64,000 nucleotides of DNA from Nipponacmea schrenckii. Taxonomy: Eukaryota > Mollusca > Gastropoda > Lottiidae. The translations under genes and the position numbers were made by a program. The notes under the pieces are model-generated. The model worked only from the letters and a program-made list of their open reading frames with translations. It did no database searches and had not been told where the DNA came from. The stretch spans positions 9,562,208 to 9,626,207 of the forward strand of contig CM060203.1 of the NCBI GenBank assembly GCA_030562195.1, given 5' to 3'. This document shows positions 23,401-35,530 of this stretch, piece by piece; within the stretch, counting starts at the first letter, position 1, and each line of letters begins with the position of its first letter.

Positions 23401-25930
23401 TATCCATAGACTTTTTAAGCATGGAACAGGCGTACCTTGCTGTTGTGATAACAAAACAACAATATGCTAACACAATTACAAAAATTATACAATTGTGTTG
23501 GGATAAAAATATATAATGAATATGTATTCACTTTAAATAATAAAACATAATCAGACAAAAAGCATACACGATGAATTGTTAAGTATTGATTGATATGCAC
23601 ATTATAGATGTTTCGTTTCCTTTCATTCCTTTGTGGATGTCACTTACTATTCATAATCCGATGTTCATTAAGCCATGTTCTGAGTCATCTAAAGTAAGCG
23701 CTTATTTATTTTGTTAAGATTTATTGGCTTCGTGTGCATAATCTTTTGGCAATGTTTTTAATTGTTGTCTATAAAAAGCAGTTTTTGACACTATCATTCG
23801 TCTGAATAAAAATTACAGACGATTTCCAAGATGTGTAAAAACTCTACAAATGTGTCTCAGTTTCTAGCAGTGTATATGGTCCGAAACCAAACTCTTAAGG
23901 TTGAAAGTACATACACAGCGAAATATATTTGTTCTGTTTTATAAACGGTCAAATTTGGCTTTAAATGTCATATTTGTTACGTAGAACGTAAATCTAAGTG
24001 TGTTTAAAAGTCTTATTTGCTTTACGATACCTTTTTTGGAAAAGTTATGCTTTCAATGTCTATCTATGCTTTATATTTGTTAAATAAAAACGTCCCCACT
24101 GATATAAACTTATCTCAGTCAAATACATCTTATATTGTCCACAAGATATTTCTATATCAGATGAGTTTATTGTTACATGGTGTTGGTGAATTTCTATCTT
24201 TGTGAAATTCATCTATGTCCAATTTTGATTTTCTACTAAGAAAATTTCAAAGTAAATTTATAATCATTATTTTTCAATTGTTCTTTGTGTTTGAATAATA
24301 AATCATCTTGCAATTATAATCCCAGCGTAATGATTATTTTTTTCTTATTAAGAATAATGTCTTAAACAATGATCTATTAACTGCCGCAGGTTCTTGAAAG
24401 ATACAAATATTTTAAATAAAAGGGAGAAATTATGATAATTTTCAATATTAGTTATTTTTTGAGTGAAAGATTTCAATCAAAGTTTAAATTATTCTGACCA
24501 GGATGCTGTCAATTAAGATGTAGCTAACTAAATTGTACAGAAACAGAAAATATTTTCTTGACCTTGAGGTTTAAAATTTTGATATTTCTTATTATTTTGT
24601 ATTTGGTTAATTTTGTTTTCATTCGCTCGGTCATGAGCCTGAAAAATAAAGCTCTTTGTTCGAACCCTTTCAATATTCCTTTCCAAACAAAATCTAATTA
24701 AAAACTGTGTCCTCAATTTGATAAGGAAGCCTCTAATATGACAACTAAGAATAGAGCTTCGTTAATCTTTGTCACGTGATTAAAATAATGATAAAATTCA
24801 GTAGAGAATATCAGCTAATAACGTTCTCGTCCTGCGTCAATGCACGCGCAATAACCCACCATTACTCATTCCTTATTAGCCTTGATGGTGAGTCATACTT
24901 GGACCTAAAGGTCACGTGATAACCTTATGGAATATTAATGAACTAGATTGATGGAAGAGAGAATGGAAGGGATCATTCATTCCAATAACCTGCCTAACAG
25001 CTACAAGTAAATTCTTAAATCTTTTGTGACGGACTTCTTCATCGATTTTATTTCCAATAAACTTTGTCATGTGGCTCGAAACAAATTATAGCTTTAAGAT
25101 AATTTTTGAATCGATAAATGCTTGTTTTATGTTTGGAAAATACTCAATGATAATTCAATGAATATATTAAAATTTGCAGACATCAATCTGGCACTATGTC
25201 AAATAGTTAAATTTCAAACAAAGAAAATATAGAATATTAAAACAAAACCTAAAAATATTCTTATTTTCTAGATTTTGAAACAGATAAGTTGGGGACTGTA
25301 TTCAAACAAACCACGAGTAGGCCTAATGTCAAATCAATAAGATCAACAGTATTTTTTTATGTTTTAAAATAATGTTTCCAGCATTACTATCTGAATCTTT
25401 GTCTTTTATTTTGGTAGTAAAGTACAATTTTCTTAGGTTTGTAGCAAGGTTACCTATTATTCCATGTCCTGTTTTGACTACGTATAAAATGACATAAGGC
25501 AAAAAAATATGTGGGCGTTCGAATAAATTTATAAAATGAAGTTTGTAATAAAATGCTTTGATTTAACTTAAAAAGTATAACTCCGAGTAAAAATGTCATT
25601 CTTTTCTTATCGCAAAAAAAAAAAAAAAAGAAAAAAACAATGGAATTAAACAAAATGGAATTGATTCTAAGAAAAAAAAATCATTAACCTTAATTGGAAA
25701 GTAGACCCTTTTGGAAGATCGTGTTTCATATAAAAGATTTGCAGGTCTAGAGATTGGGGGAAAATTTGAATCGGATAACGTTGTGAGTAGGCGCTACAAG
25801 ACTTGTGATTAGATGTGCAGAAACTTTTATGAAATAAGAAATTTTGAGCATTGTGTAACTCTAACAGTTTATCTCCATCTTCATCTCCTAACCTAGAAAA
25901 GATCAATCCCGGTTGCCCCTATAAGTGAAG
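23401..25930. other. AT-rich intergenic, nothing recognised
   Basis: No gene is supported. Two TCACGTGA palindromes sit 140 bases apart (24772 and 24912). Confidence 0.5.
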
Positions 25931-25935
25931 CGGGT

Positions 25936-26045
25936 TGTGCACTTAAAAGATTCCACGACAATTAGAAATCGAATGCCACAGTCCTGGCAAAATTTCCCTT
26001 ACTGCACACGACATGGCGTTGTCTGTCTTCATCATCCCATTAAGT
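25936..26045 (+). repeat. Dispersed repeat family B, copy 2
   Basis: It shares the order ACTTAAAAGAT, AGAAATCGAA, GTCCTGGCA, CCCTTACTGCACAC and ATGGCGTTGTCTGTCT with the other two copies. About 110 bases, non-coding, SINE-like in size. Confidence 0.65.
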
Positions 26046-26963
26046 GAGAAAAGTAGGACGTAGAACTCATTCAATTTCATTTCATTTTTCCAAACCTATT
26101 ATAATATCATGACCGAACGGGCACGTTTATGAAATAGTAACATTTATTAAGAAGATAATCTCGTTAAGACACGGACATGCATTTACCGTCCACCGGAAGT
26201 TATAAATTTATTGAAGTACACATTAAGTGACATATGATACAGACTATAGAAAGATATTTGAAAATTGACCTATATTTTATACATATAATGTTCTATAAAT
26301 ATATATATAACTTAAGTAACACTGAGCGGTATTACATTATATACAGACATGTTGGTAACTCACTTTGAATGAATTAATAATTTCTTAAGGAGGTTAAATG
26401 AGCAATATTTGTGTTTTGAAAAATATACTTTGGGTTTGAAAAAGCTAAGTGATAAATGGTCAGAAACATAAAATATAATAAAACTTGTATAAAAAATATA
26501 CCAATAAGAGATAATTTTTAATAGTTGTTGAATGCACTTTATAAATATATTAGTTTTGACCACAATCAAAATCGGTTATAAGTTATGTTTTTAATGAACA
26601 TGTTAAACTGTAAGAATATCAAAGTCACATCTATTTACTTTACATTATAACATCTCAACATTCAGACACTTAATTCTAAAGAACAAACTCGAAATTCAAC
26701 ATTTGAACACTTGTTTACAACTCAACAATTAATCACTGGATTTTATAATTTATTTTAAATTAATACATAGCTCTAAGTACAATAGTCTTTTGTCACAGAA
26801 TCTTATAAAGGCTTATTATTTCTTTAAATTTAAACCAAGCATAACTTAATTCGTATGTTAACATGTCTTCTTCATATTCGTTAACTGTAAAATTAACTTG
26901 ATTTAATTTGAAAAATCAAAATTATAAATTAAAGGAGAGGGGGGGGGGGGTAACATCCATATA
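26046..26963. other. AT-rich intergenic, nothing recognised
   Basis: Short frames only. It ends in a run of ten G (near 26940-26950) just before the next inverted-repeat element. Confidence 0.5.
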
Positions 26964-27539
26964 AGGCCCGTTTCTACAGAGCGCAAACCCGAACCAGAAC
27001 CCGAACCTGAATTAGGCGGGTTTTCGCGCGAATTTCGTCAGAAATTGTCGTCCTAACGCAGCGCGTTTTTTCACGCGGGAGACGCGCGACTTTTTATCAT
27101 TTCCCCTAATAATACCGCTAGTCATTTAGCAGAGGAGGAATCAGATACTGTGACATTGTAAGCAATATCCTTTATCATACGATTGTTTTTTTTTTTCCAA
27201 TTTTCTAATATAAGATTGTTTTCGTTTTGTCCTCAACAAATATGAATCTGTTCCGTTTTGTCATCAGACGAATGAGCTACAGGAGTTGGGGTTGATATAT
27301 GACCTTTCAGTCAATGTCCTGGAAAAAAATCTTGAGCTATGTTAAGCTGGGAAATAAAATTCCATCTCCTTAAAATTCCCTCTGGAGGCATTCTCGGCGA
27401 AATTCCTCGCGAACCAAAATTTTTCGTGTTCGCCTGCTGCATAAACGGACTCATCGATCATTCGTCCGCGAACACCGCGTTCGAGTTCGGGTTCGAGTTC
27501 GGGTTCGGGTTCGGGTTTGTGCTCTGTATAAATGGGCCT
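26964..27539. mobile_element. MITE-like element with ~26-bp imperfect TIRs and subterminal GGTTCG hexamers
   Basis: The left end AGGCCCGTTTCTACAGAGCG and the reverse complement of the right end AGGCCCATTTATACAGAGCA match at 17 of 20 positions, followed by CAAACC in both. Inside the left end lie CCCGAACC repeats; inside the right end are several GGTTCG/AGTTCG repeats in inverse orientation. A second inverted pair around TTCGCG(C/A)GAATTTCG lies further in. G+C is high for the window. The target duplication is not clean and no transposase is visible. Confidence 0.75.
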
Positions 27540-27629
27540 TTAAAGCTGGTCTTGAGTATGGGTAAATAAAATGGAGTAGGGTTGTGTAGCCCGCACGCAG
27601 TACTTACATTGACGTTTCGGTTCTTTGAC

Positions 27630-27858
27630 ATCGCACATGTGCACATGTGTATATGTGTAATTATTTTGTGGTCATGTACTTCATCACTTGATCGCAACAT
27701 AATAGAGCTGCCCATCTAATACACACGTAGGCTTACGTAATATTCGAAATATTTGTGTATTTCATTTTTATATCATGCATTGTATTGACCCCATGTGGTT
27801 GACTGATATACAGGACCACGTCCAAGTGTATTGGATCTAATTCTGCCCCACATAATAT
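27630..27858 (+). repeat. Dispersed repeat family A, copy 2
   Basis: It is colinear with 12835-13027: TTTTGTGGTCATGTACTT, CGCAACATAA, then the core from CCCCATGTGG to TTGGATCTAATTCTGCCCC. Confidence 0.7.
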
Positions 27859-27929
27859 AATATATTATTAACATTATTAGTAACATAATATTATGATATA
27901 CGACACTCCATTATATAAGATAATATTCA

Positions 27930-28895
27930 ATCACTAAACACATTATCAAAAATCAAATTAACATTCAATCACACGATTATAAGTCACTAAAAATCCAAAC
28001 ATTCCATTATGAAAACAACTAAACATCCAAACATTCTATTATTAATAAAAACACCAACATCCCAACATTATATTATAAGTAACAACTAAACATCCAAACA
28101 TTCTATTATAAATAAGACCATCAACATCCCAACATTATATTATAAATCACAACTAAAGATCCCAACATTATATTATAAATAAAAACTCAACATCCAAACA
28201 TTCTATTATAAATAAAATTCAACATCCCAACATTATATAATAAAAAACAACTCAACATCCCAACATTATTTTATGAATAACAACCCAACATCCAAACATT
28301 CTATTATAAAAAAAACTCAACATCCAAACATTCTATTATAAAAAACAACTCAACATCCCAACATTATATTATGAATAACAACCCAACATCCAAACATTCT
28401 GTTATAAATAAAAACAACAACATCCCAACATAATATTATGAATAACAACTATACATCCAAACATTCTATTATAAATAAAAACAACAACATCCCAACATTA
28501 TATTATGAATAACAACTAAACATCCAAACATTCTATCATAAATAAAAACTAAACATCCAAACATTCTATTATAAAAAAACAACTAAACATCCCAACATTA
28601 TATTATGAATAACAACTAAACATCCAAAAATTCTATTATAAGTAAAAACTAAACATTCAAACATTTTATTATTTAAAAAACAACTCAACATCCAAACATT
28701 TTATTATAAATAACAACTAAACATCCAAACATTCTATTATAAATAAAAACTCAACATCCAAACATTATAGTATAAATAAAAACTCAACATTCCAACATTA
28801 TATTATAAATAAAAACTAAACTTCCCAAAATTCTATTATAAATAAAAACTCAACATCCAAACATTTTATTATGAATTATAACTCAACATTTAAAC
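27930..28895 (+). repeat. ~33-bp minisatellite with two alternating unit types
   Basis: Type A is CATCCAAACATTCTATTATA plus AATAAAAAC. Type B is CATCCCAACATTATATTATG plus AATAACAACT. A and B alternate over much of the array (for example 28380-28540), forming ~66-70 bp dimers. No open frame of note. Confidence 0.9.
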
Positions 28896-29220
28896 ACTCG
28901 ATTTAAAGTACGCCTCAATACTGAATTACTTGCTTCATTTTTCGTTCAAACACTTCATTTAAATTTTGCATAAAAATTAAACGGACGACAGTTAATAAAT
29001 TAAAATAAATCACTTTCCCCAGTTTCAGATTTTCGTAATTGGTCACTAATTTATGTTTATGATGGTTGAAAGGCAACAAGTTACTGTTAAACATAATTGT
29101 AAATTGTAATTTATAAGTTCAAAAAGTAGTTAACATAATATAATGTCCCTTGAAATTTTCACACTTTAACACTTTTTCAGAAATTGAAAAAAGAAAATCG
29201 AATTCTGTTAATATAATTAG
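28896..29220. other. AT-rich intergenic, nothing recognised
   Basis: No gene or clear repeat between the minisatellite and the Penelope-like relic. Confidence 0.45.
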
Positions 29221-29284
29221 TCAATCTTTCGGACCCAAGCCTTGGGTTCTCCGTGATGTAGAACCTGGAAACACCAAATATTTA

Positions 29285-29560
29285 TAACCAACATTTCCTC
29301 TAATAAAGTTAGCGCTAAAAAAATCTATTAACGATCTACTTCCTTTCCTGGGCACCAACATAATCTATTTGATATCTTGTGAAAAGGCCCCATACAATAT
29401 GTAGGAGAGACAAACATATTCTTTAACGGAACGAATATATGGTCATCGATTCCGTGTCACCCACCATCCCGATAAACCCATAGGAAGTCATTTTAACTCT
29501 GACCACACTCTTAGTGATTTGAAGAACAAAAATCAAACCCAATGAAGACTATACTGGGAG
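29285..29560 (+). pseudogene. Decayed Penelope-like retroelement fragment (GIY-YIG-type endonuclease)
   Basis: Read across at least two frameshifts and one stop, the + strand gives IIYLISCEK, then IQYVGET, then GHR, then PIGSHFNSDHTLSDLK. This order (IYLI.C..C..QYVGET, R...H, G.HF...H...DL) is the hallmark of the C-terminal endonuclease domain of Penelope-like elements. No intact reverse transcriptase is visible upstream, so this is a short dead relic. I rely on motif recognition; no alignment was run. Confidence 0.72.
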
Positions 29561-29936
29561 AGTTTTAGGATCAACCATTTACCAACGGTTGCTCCGTCTG
29601 GATTATATATCCAATACAATTCCCAGATGTACCATTTATCTTATAATAGAATAGCACTTTAGTTTCTCGGGCTAATAAATAATATTTTTTCGAGCTACAA
29701 AACTGCTTCCCAACTACACTAAATTTGTCTTTTAGAAAAAATTAATCATTCATATTGATTATTTTTGTTTTGGTGATTTCAATTTATTTATCGCCAGTTA
29801 TTATTTTTAACGTAAGTGCCTTAGAATTTGTTTTTCGAATTTACTTTCTACAAGATAACTCCCACATTTTTTGTGAAAATACTGCCTTCTGTTGAATAGT
29901 AACTTTCAACCATACTGACCACTTAAAGTGTGTTCA

Positions 29937-30350
29937 AAAGACTAATGTTAAGTCAGCTTTGAGTCTGGATTTTCCTGTCGACTGGACGCGATCAGTCAAA
30001 ATTTAAGCTGCCTTAACTTGTACCTTCGGTTCGGAGGTGGCTAAAAAAGCGGCTTGGAATATTAAGCTGCCTTAATTTGGCCGTCTGAACGCAGCTGTCT
30101 AACTTGAGCCGGATATAACTGTTCTCGCTTGTGCATTCCTATTAAATTTCTCCAGACATGTTCTGTTTATACTATGCGCATGCCTGATGATATATTGTCA
30201 TCAGAACTTTCCTATAACTTCCGAGGTTATGCTATGTTTGCTTAACTTTTATGTCCGTCTGAACTTTTTTGCCGAAAATCCGTAAATCAGGCTCGAAGAA
30301 CGGTTGATATTTAAGCTGCCTTTACTTTAGTCATCTGAACTGAACGCACT
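29937..30350. mobile_element. MITE-like element with short TIRs and internal TTAAGCTGCCTT repeats
   Basis: The left AGTGTGTTCA and reverse-complemented right AGTGCGTTCA ends match at 9 of 10. Inside, TTAAGCTGCCTTAA/TA-like words occur three times (~30004, ~30062, ~30311), with GTCTGAAC copies at ~30083 and ~30257. Target duplication unclear and no coding capacity. Confidence 0.55.
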
Positions 30351-31345
30351 AATACTTACATGAAACGTGTTAATTATTGATTGTAATAGTTAGTTAGGGC
30401 CCAGTGTTGTTTCCGGAAGTATTAGGCTATTATCTCCGTACTTACCTAGCCTTTTTAATGAAAATAATGGTTTTCTCATTGTGATTAATATAGTCGATTT
30501 ATAGGCTTTCTGATTAAATATTAAATGTTATTGGTCAATAATCTATTATTTTAATTCATATTCTAATTGAAATGGTGAGTGTGCCTTCTATAATGGCCTA
30601 GTTTCAGAAAGTTAATGTTAACAATATATACAGTACGAAAGAATGTTGGCCTATTGCCCATTTCCTCCAATATTTTATAAAACCTCGTTAGTTATATCTT
30701 TACCGAAAGGTGGCGCTGTGCCAAAAACAATAGCACTTTGTTTTTATTATCTTGTTATTCAAATCTTATAGTGGGACACGGTGCTTATTTTATATAGATA
30801 AAAGTGTAAAACATCGTACACGTAATGCTATTAGGTATCTTTCGATCTATGCGAAATATGACACCTGACCAGAGTACAAAACAATGTCAAGACATATTTA
30901 GTTTAGCAGCTACCCCCTCAGCAAAATATTTCAAACATAATTACTGTACGTGTATGTAGTTCCAAAACTCTTCTTAAATTAGTTATAAAAAGGTTATGTT
31001 AAATGATATAAATCGTGTTGAGTGCAGTTCGTATTTCAAGGTATGCCGAAGATGCAACTTAATCTTTAAGTCTCACATTTCTAACTATATCTTCTATTTT
31101 CTTGTGGTTTACTTAACATATGTTTTAATAATTAGCAAACACAAATAAAATCAAATTTAAAAATTCCATTTGGGTTCAATGAATCTTGATATTGCAGACT
31201 TTCTCATCATGGAACATGCAGAAGAATGTACACTCAGATGTAATATGTCTATGGTGTTTGTGAATCCAGAAAAAATCGTCAATGATACAATGACGTCACC
31301 GTGACAATATCATTTGGTATAGTATTTGCATATTTTAAGCCACGT
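30351..31345. other. Intergenic with a CTCF-like site
   Basis: No gene. CCGAAAGGTGGCGCTGTG at 30703-30720 fits the general CTCF motif (CCA..AGGTGGCGCT). One TGACGTCA palindrome lies at 31291. Confidence 0.35.
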
Positions 31346-31455
31346 GTGCTACAGACTGAGCACATTAAAGACCCATCGAGAGTTGGAAATCGAAAAAGAA
31401 TAGACAAGTAACACTGTCCTTGCATTAGTTCCCTTCTTGCACACTGCTCGTGACT
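31346..31455 (+). repeat. Dispersed repeat family B, copy 3
   Basis: It shares ACATTAAAGA, GTTGGAAATCGAA, CACTGTCCTTGCA and CCCTTCTTGCACAC with copy 2 in the same order. Confidence 0.65.
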
Positions 31456-34400
31456 AATTTTTCATACTCGTGAGAAAATCTCTATATGTGCTTAAAGTAT
31501 AAGTTTCGAAATATTTCGATTAGTTTGTCAGACTGGTAACATTTTTACGAATCGGACACTGGTGACTACTTATTGTATGTCAATTCTGTCTTCACGAAGT
31601 TTGATCACCTAGTCTCAACAAGGTATAAATTTTCTCACACCATTGTACACCAAATAAATTTGCACCATAAATATGCCTATGGCTGTAGGCCTATTAACAA
31701 TTTTTTGTGTGAAAAAGGGCTACATTCCTTTCAGATTATATCTCGAAATGCATGTCCATGGTAAAATTTAAGAATTAGATTTAAAAATCTAAAACTATGG
31801 AAAATTAATTAGAATTCATATATTCAGTGTCAATTTATGAGGTCGAATTCCCTTCGGCAAATATTTATCTCACTTTCACAGTGTAGGTATGGTGTTTTTT
31901 GACGTGGTGATGATTTATTGTAAATTTGGCTGAGGAAATTGTCCAGGTGCAGAGAAGAATAAGGATACATACACTCGAAACTTTTTAATAGCCAAAGATC
32001 TTTTGATAAACTTGTTAAATAACAAATAGTTATAGAAATAGTTCTAAATATAAGAAAGGGTGCATAATCCAAATAACAAACAATTTTGGCCCTGATCGAA
32101 ATTTCTAAAATCTTCATGTAAAATCGTTTTATATAAAAAATATCTGAATTAGTCTACATTGGTAAAATTGATTAGATGTATAAAAATAAATTAAATTGAT
32201 ATCTAATAAACCATAATTAAACACGCAGAGGTGCATATGTTATTTTATTTTACCATAGAAAATATTATGTTATATAATTATATTGTAATCGAAATGATCA
32301 GTCTTAATTCGTGAAAAAATCATATGGTCCAATAAATTTAAAAGGGTTGAAGATAATACTGTCTATGATATATCGTAATATCAATCTGATCCGCTAGAAA
32401 TTTAAAATGAAGTTTGGCATTCTTCAAGTATTAACTATTTATATCCATTCAATTGGTTATCCATTTGTTTTCGTCTTAATGCTAAGGTACACTTTACATA
32501 ATATATGCGGATCGAAAAATCAACTTCATGCTGATAAATTCATAAACGATGTCGTAAAAAAATTCAAAAATTAAATAGAAAGTTAGAATTGATCATTAAT
32601 ATTCATCACTGAACCAGTTTAGTTAAAGTACGTTTTCATTTTATATTTTAGAAAATACCATTCGGGAGGATCGATAAAGAAACTGTTTTTAAGTAAGGGT
32701 AACTTGAATGTTCGGGAAATCGTTTGAAAATAATGTAGCAAAATTTAAACATGTTTGGCAATGATTTTATGTTTTAGATCTTATATATTTATTAGTACAG
32801 TAAATCTCGAAACGTTTATTGCTGTCAAGTCGAGATGTAAGTAAAGCTACCTAAAATAATATAAATAGCTCCATGCATAGCTTACTGTTACAAATTGAAC
32901 AGATCGAATTACTCGTGCTTAATATATTTCTGAAAAAGAATATTGATAATGAAGAATTTAATATATGTAAGTATCTAAAATTTTAATTTCAATTCCTTCA
33001 GAGGTTTATACCTTGCGATACAATCGCGATCGCTTTTTAACAAAATAATCTAGAATTTATAATAAGTAATGGATTAGAAATTGTCGACTAGAATGTACTG
33101 CACAGAGACATTATTTACAAAAATAGATGATTTGGAGAAGAAACTAATTGACTCCTGTGTCCTTTATTCAGTTTATTCAAAACTGCCCACGAATATGCTA
33201 TGTCATTATAAAATTTTTGTCCGAACTTAAAAGACTGAAAAAACCTTTTGGGTTTTGGTTATTTTTTTTCTCGAGGGGATGGCGTTCGGGTTAGAAATAC
33301 GCTATATTGATTTCGTTATTGAATTGGAAATATCTAACTTTGAATTGTATTCTAAGGATCGATTGATTTGATGTCTTTGATATAACTGAGATTATTTGAA
33401 TACACTGGAATTGTTAAGCATGTATGTTAGCCTTTTGAAATCTTTTTTTTTTCGCAAAATATCTTATCCTTATATAAAATGGAATACATTGTAATTTAGA
33501 AATAAGGAAAAAGTTATTCATTTGTAAAACCAACGCGCAAACCAACTCCCATATTGTGGATTGCAGGGATAATAGGTCGGTTGTGAAGGAAAACATTTTC
33601 GCCTTAACAGATATCAAGTGATGAAAAACTTCAAGGTTATTTATTTTTCTCTATTTTCTCTCCGTGACATTTGTGAATTTATTGCAGTTTCAAATTTTCT
33701 CGCGTGTTTCAGCAAATATTTTACATGTACGGTTAATGATGTGCAGTTAAAGTTTGAATGAAGAAGATGAATTAGGCCTATAGTCATTGGCCTTATTCGC
33801 CGTATTTTATAGCCTAAATAATTTACACGTATCGTGACCTAGTAACAGTATATAAAGCACATGATATCAAAATTAGTATAATAATTTGTTAGCAAATAAT
33901 ATCATCGTCAACTAAAACTGTAAGAAATAACTTTCTGTTGTATAGGACTATTTATCGGATTAGGATACGGACAGCGATACATTAATTAGTAACTTCTAAC
34001 ATTTTCATTATAATTGTTTTTTTTTCACACTCTGATGAATCATCAAAAGTCATTTATCCAGTCAGGCATTTAATTGCACTATAATGAATAACAATTAATA
34101 TATATTTTTATATTGTACTGTTCAATTATAATAGCAATAATAAATCTAAATGTATTCCATATACGGTATGCATGTTTACTATAGACTACACTAAAACCCT
34201 CTTTGTTTTTTATGATACCTTCCAAATATAATTCACGTACTTTTGCCAATGAATTACGTAATAAAATACTCCTGATGTCTTGCAATGTAAAGGAATATAA
34301 AATACCAATATTTTGAAATTTTCCCCCAATGACCTTGGAAAATTATGAACAAAGAATAATTAAAGTTGGTAAAAATAAAAATAAAGGTAAAGTGCAGTCA

Positions 34401-35000
34401 TTATGCAAACCGTGACATATCATCATTAATAGTTTAGGATTATGCCATATGGTTAATGCTTCTTTAAATCATCCTAATCAGTTTATAAATGCAAGTAAAT
34501 AAAATCTTATATAGTTTTACCTTTCTGATGTATATTAAATAATCATTCGATGTACATACTATGGTTTAGCATTCTAGTTGCAATCATAAGGATATAAGCT
34601 TCAATTTATGGGCCATTGATAATACATTATTGCATACTTGCATAGTTAAATATGTATCCATATATGGTAAAGTTTGTATACTATAAGTCGTGTTAAATGT
34701 GTTTATGTGAGTATTTAGACACATACTTAAATATTATGACATATGTCATTTATATATGGCTGATCTCCAATGTTGTATATTCACCACAATAAAATACTTG
34801 TGTATATTCATGCTTTATTGTGTGTGTTATTTATTACGAATACACAATAAAGACGAGGCATGACCCATATAATGGAGGCACGGAAAAATAGGAACAAAAA
34901 AAATGCTTGACCTAGAAATAAAATTGAGCGCGTATTTTTTCTTTCTTGTTTTTTAATTTTTATCGGCTGCTGTTCAAAAACGACGTCTGCGAAATTCGAA
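31456..35000. other. AT-rich intergenic, nothing recognised
   Basis: No gene with a family signature or splice support was found on either strand in these 3.5 kb. Confidence 0.5.
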
Positions 35001-35059
35001 GAGAAGAAAACCTTAAAATTGTTTGGTATTGTTCAACCACTGGCGGTCGTGTTTGCTAT

Positions 35060-35530
35060 CTCTTATCTTTCGACCAATCAAATTAAACCAGCAAACCAAC
35101 GACGCGTAAATTCCAATTTTTGATTGGTTGGCTCATAACGAGTCTATAAATAACGCCTCAAGTAAATAATACCGGCTGGCTAAATGACATGTCACGTGAT
35201 CACTTCGATTTTCAGAGCAAGGGTAGCATAAATTTGTTGAAGGATTTTTGCAAAAATTGACGATTTTAGAGGGAATATACTGTGCAAGGTAAGATGAATA
35301 CATTGTAAATATTTCCACCCTATTTTATTCGTAATTTGAGGTGGAGAACTCGTCTCAGATGCTCGTCCATAGAAGTTTAAAGTCAGACAACTCAAAATTG
35401 GAAAACAACAAAATATCCAAGATGGCGACCTGGCGAAGCTGGTGAACAAAATTTACAGACGTAATTTGTTGTAGAGGCCAGACTGGATATCGGCGTCAGC
35501 AGTTGACCTAAAAACGGAGTGGAACGTATG
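35060..35530 (+). promoter_or_regulatory. Candidate promoter and 5' non-coding exon of gene 2
   Basis: Sequence of higher G+C contains CCAAT in both orientations (35073; ATTGG near 35123), TCACGTGA (35192) and a YY1/Pho-like AAGATGGCG (35419). Two strong splice donors on + could end a 5' UTR exon: GTGCAAG|GTAAGA at 35289 and GGAAC|GTATGT at 35526. Gene 2 needs such an exon because its ATG sits directly after an acceptor at 41704. Inference only; no transcript evidence. Confidence 0.35.

Noticed and set aside
27930..28895. Possible CRISPR or origin iterons
   Set aside because: Continuous AT-rich minisatellite with no spacers; the host is an animal.
35192..35449. 85-codon minus frame over the promoter-like block
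   Set aside because: No recognisable domain; the regulatory reading on the + strand explains the block better.
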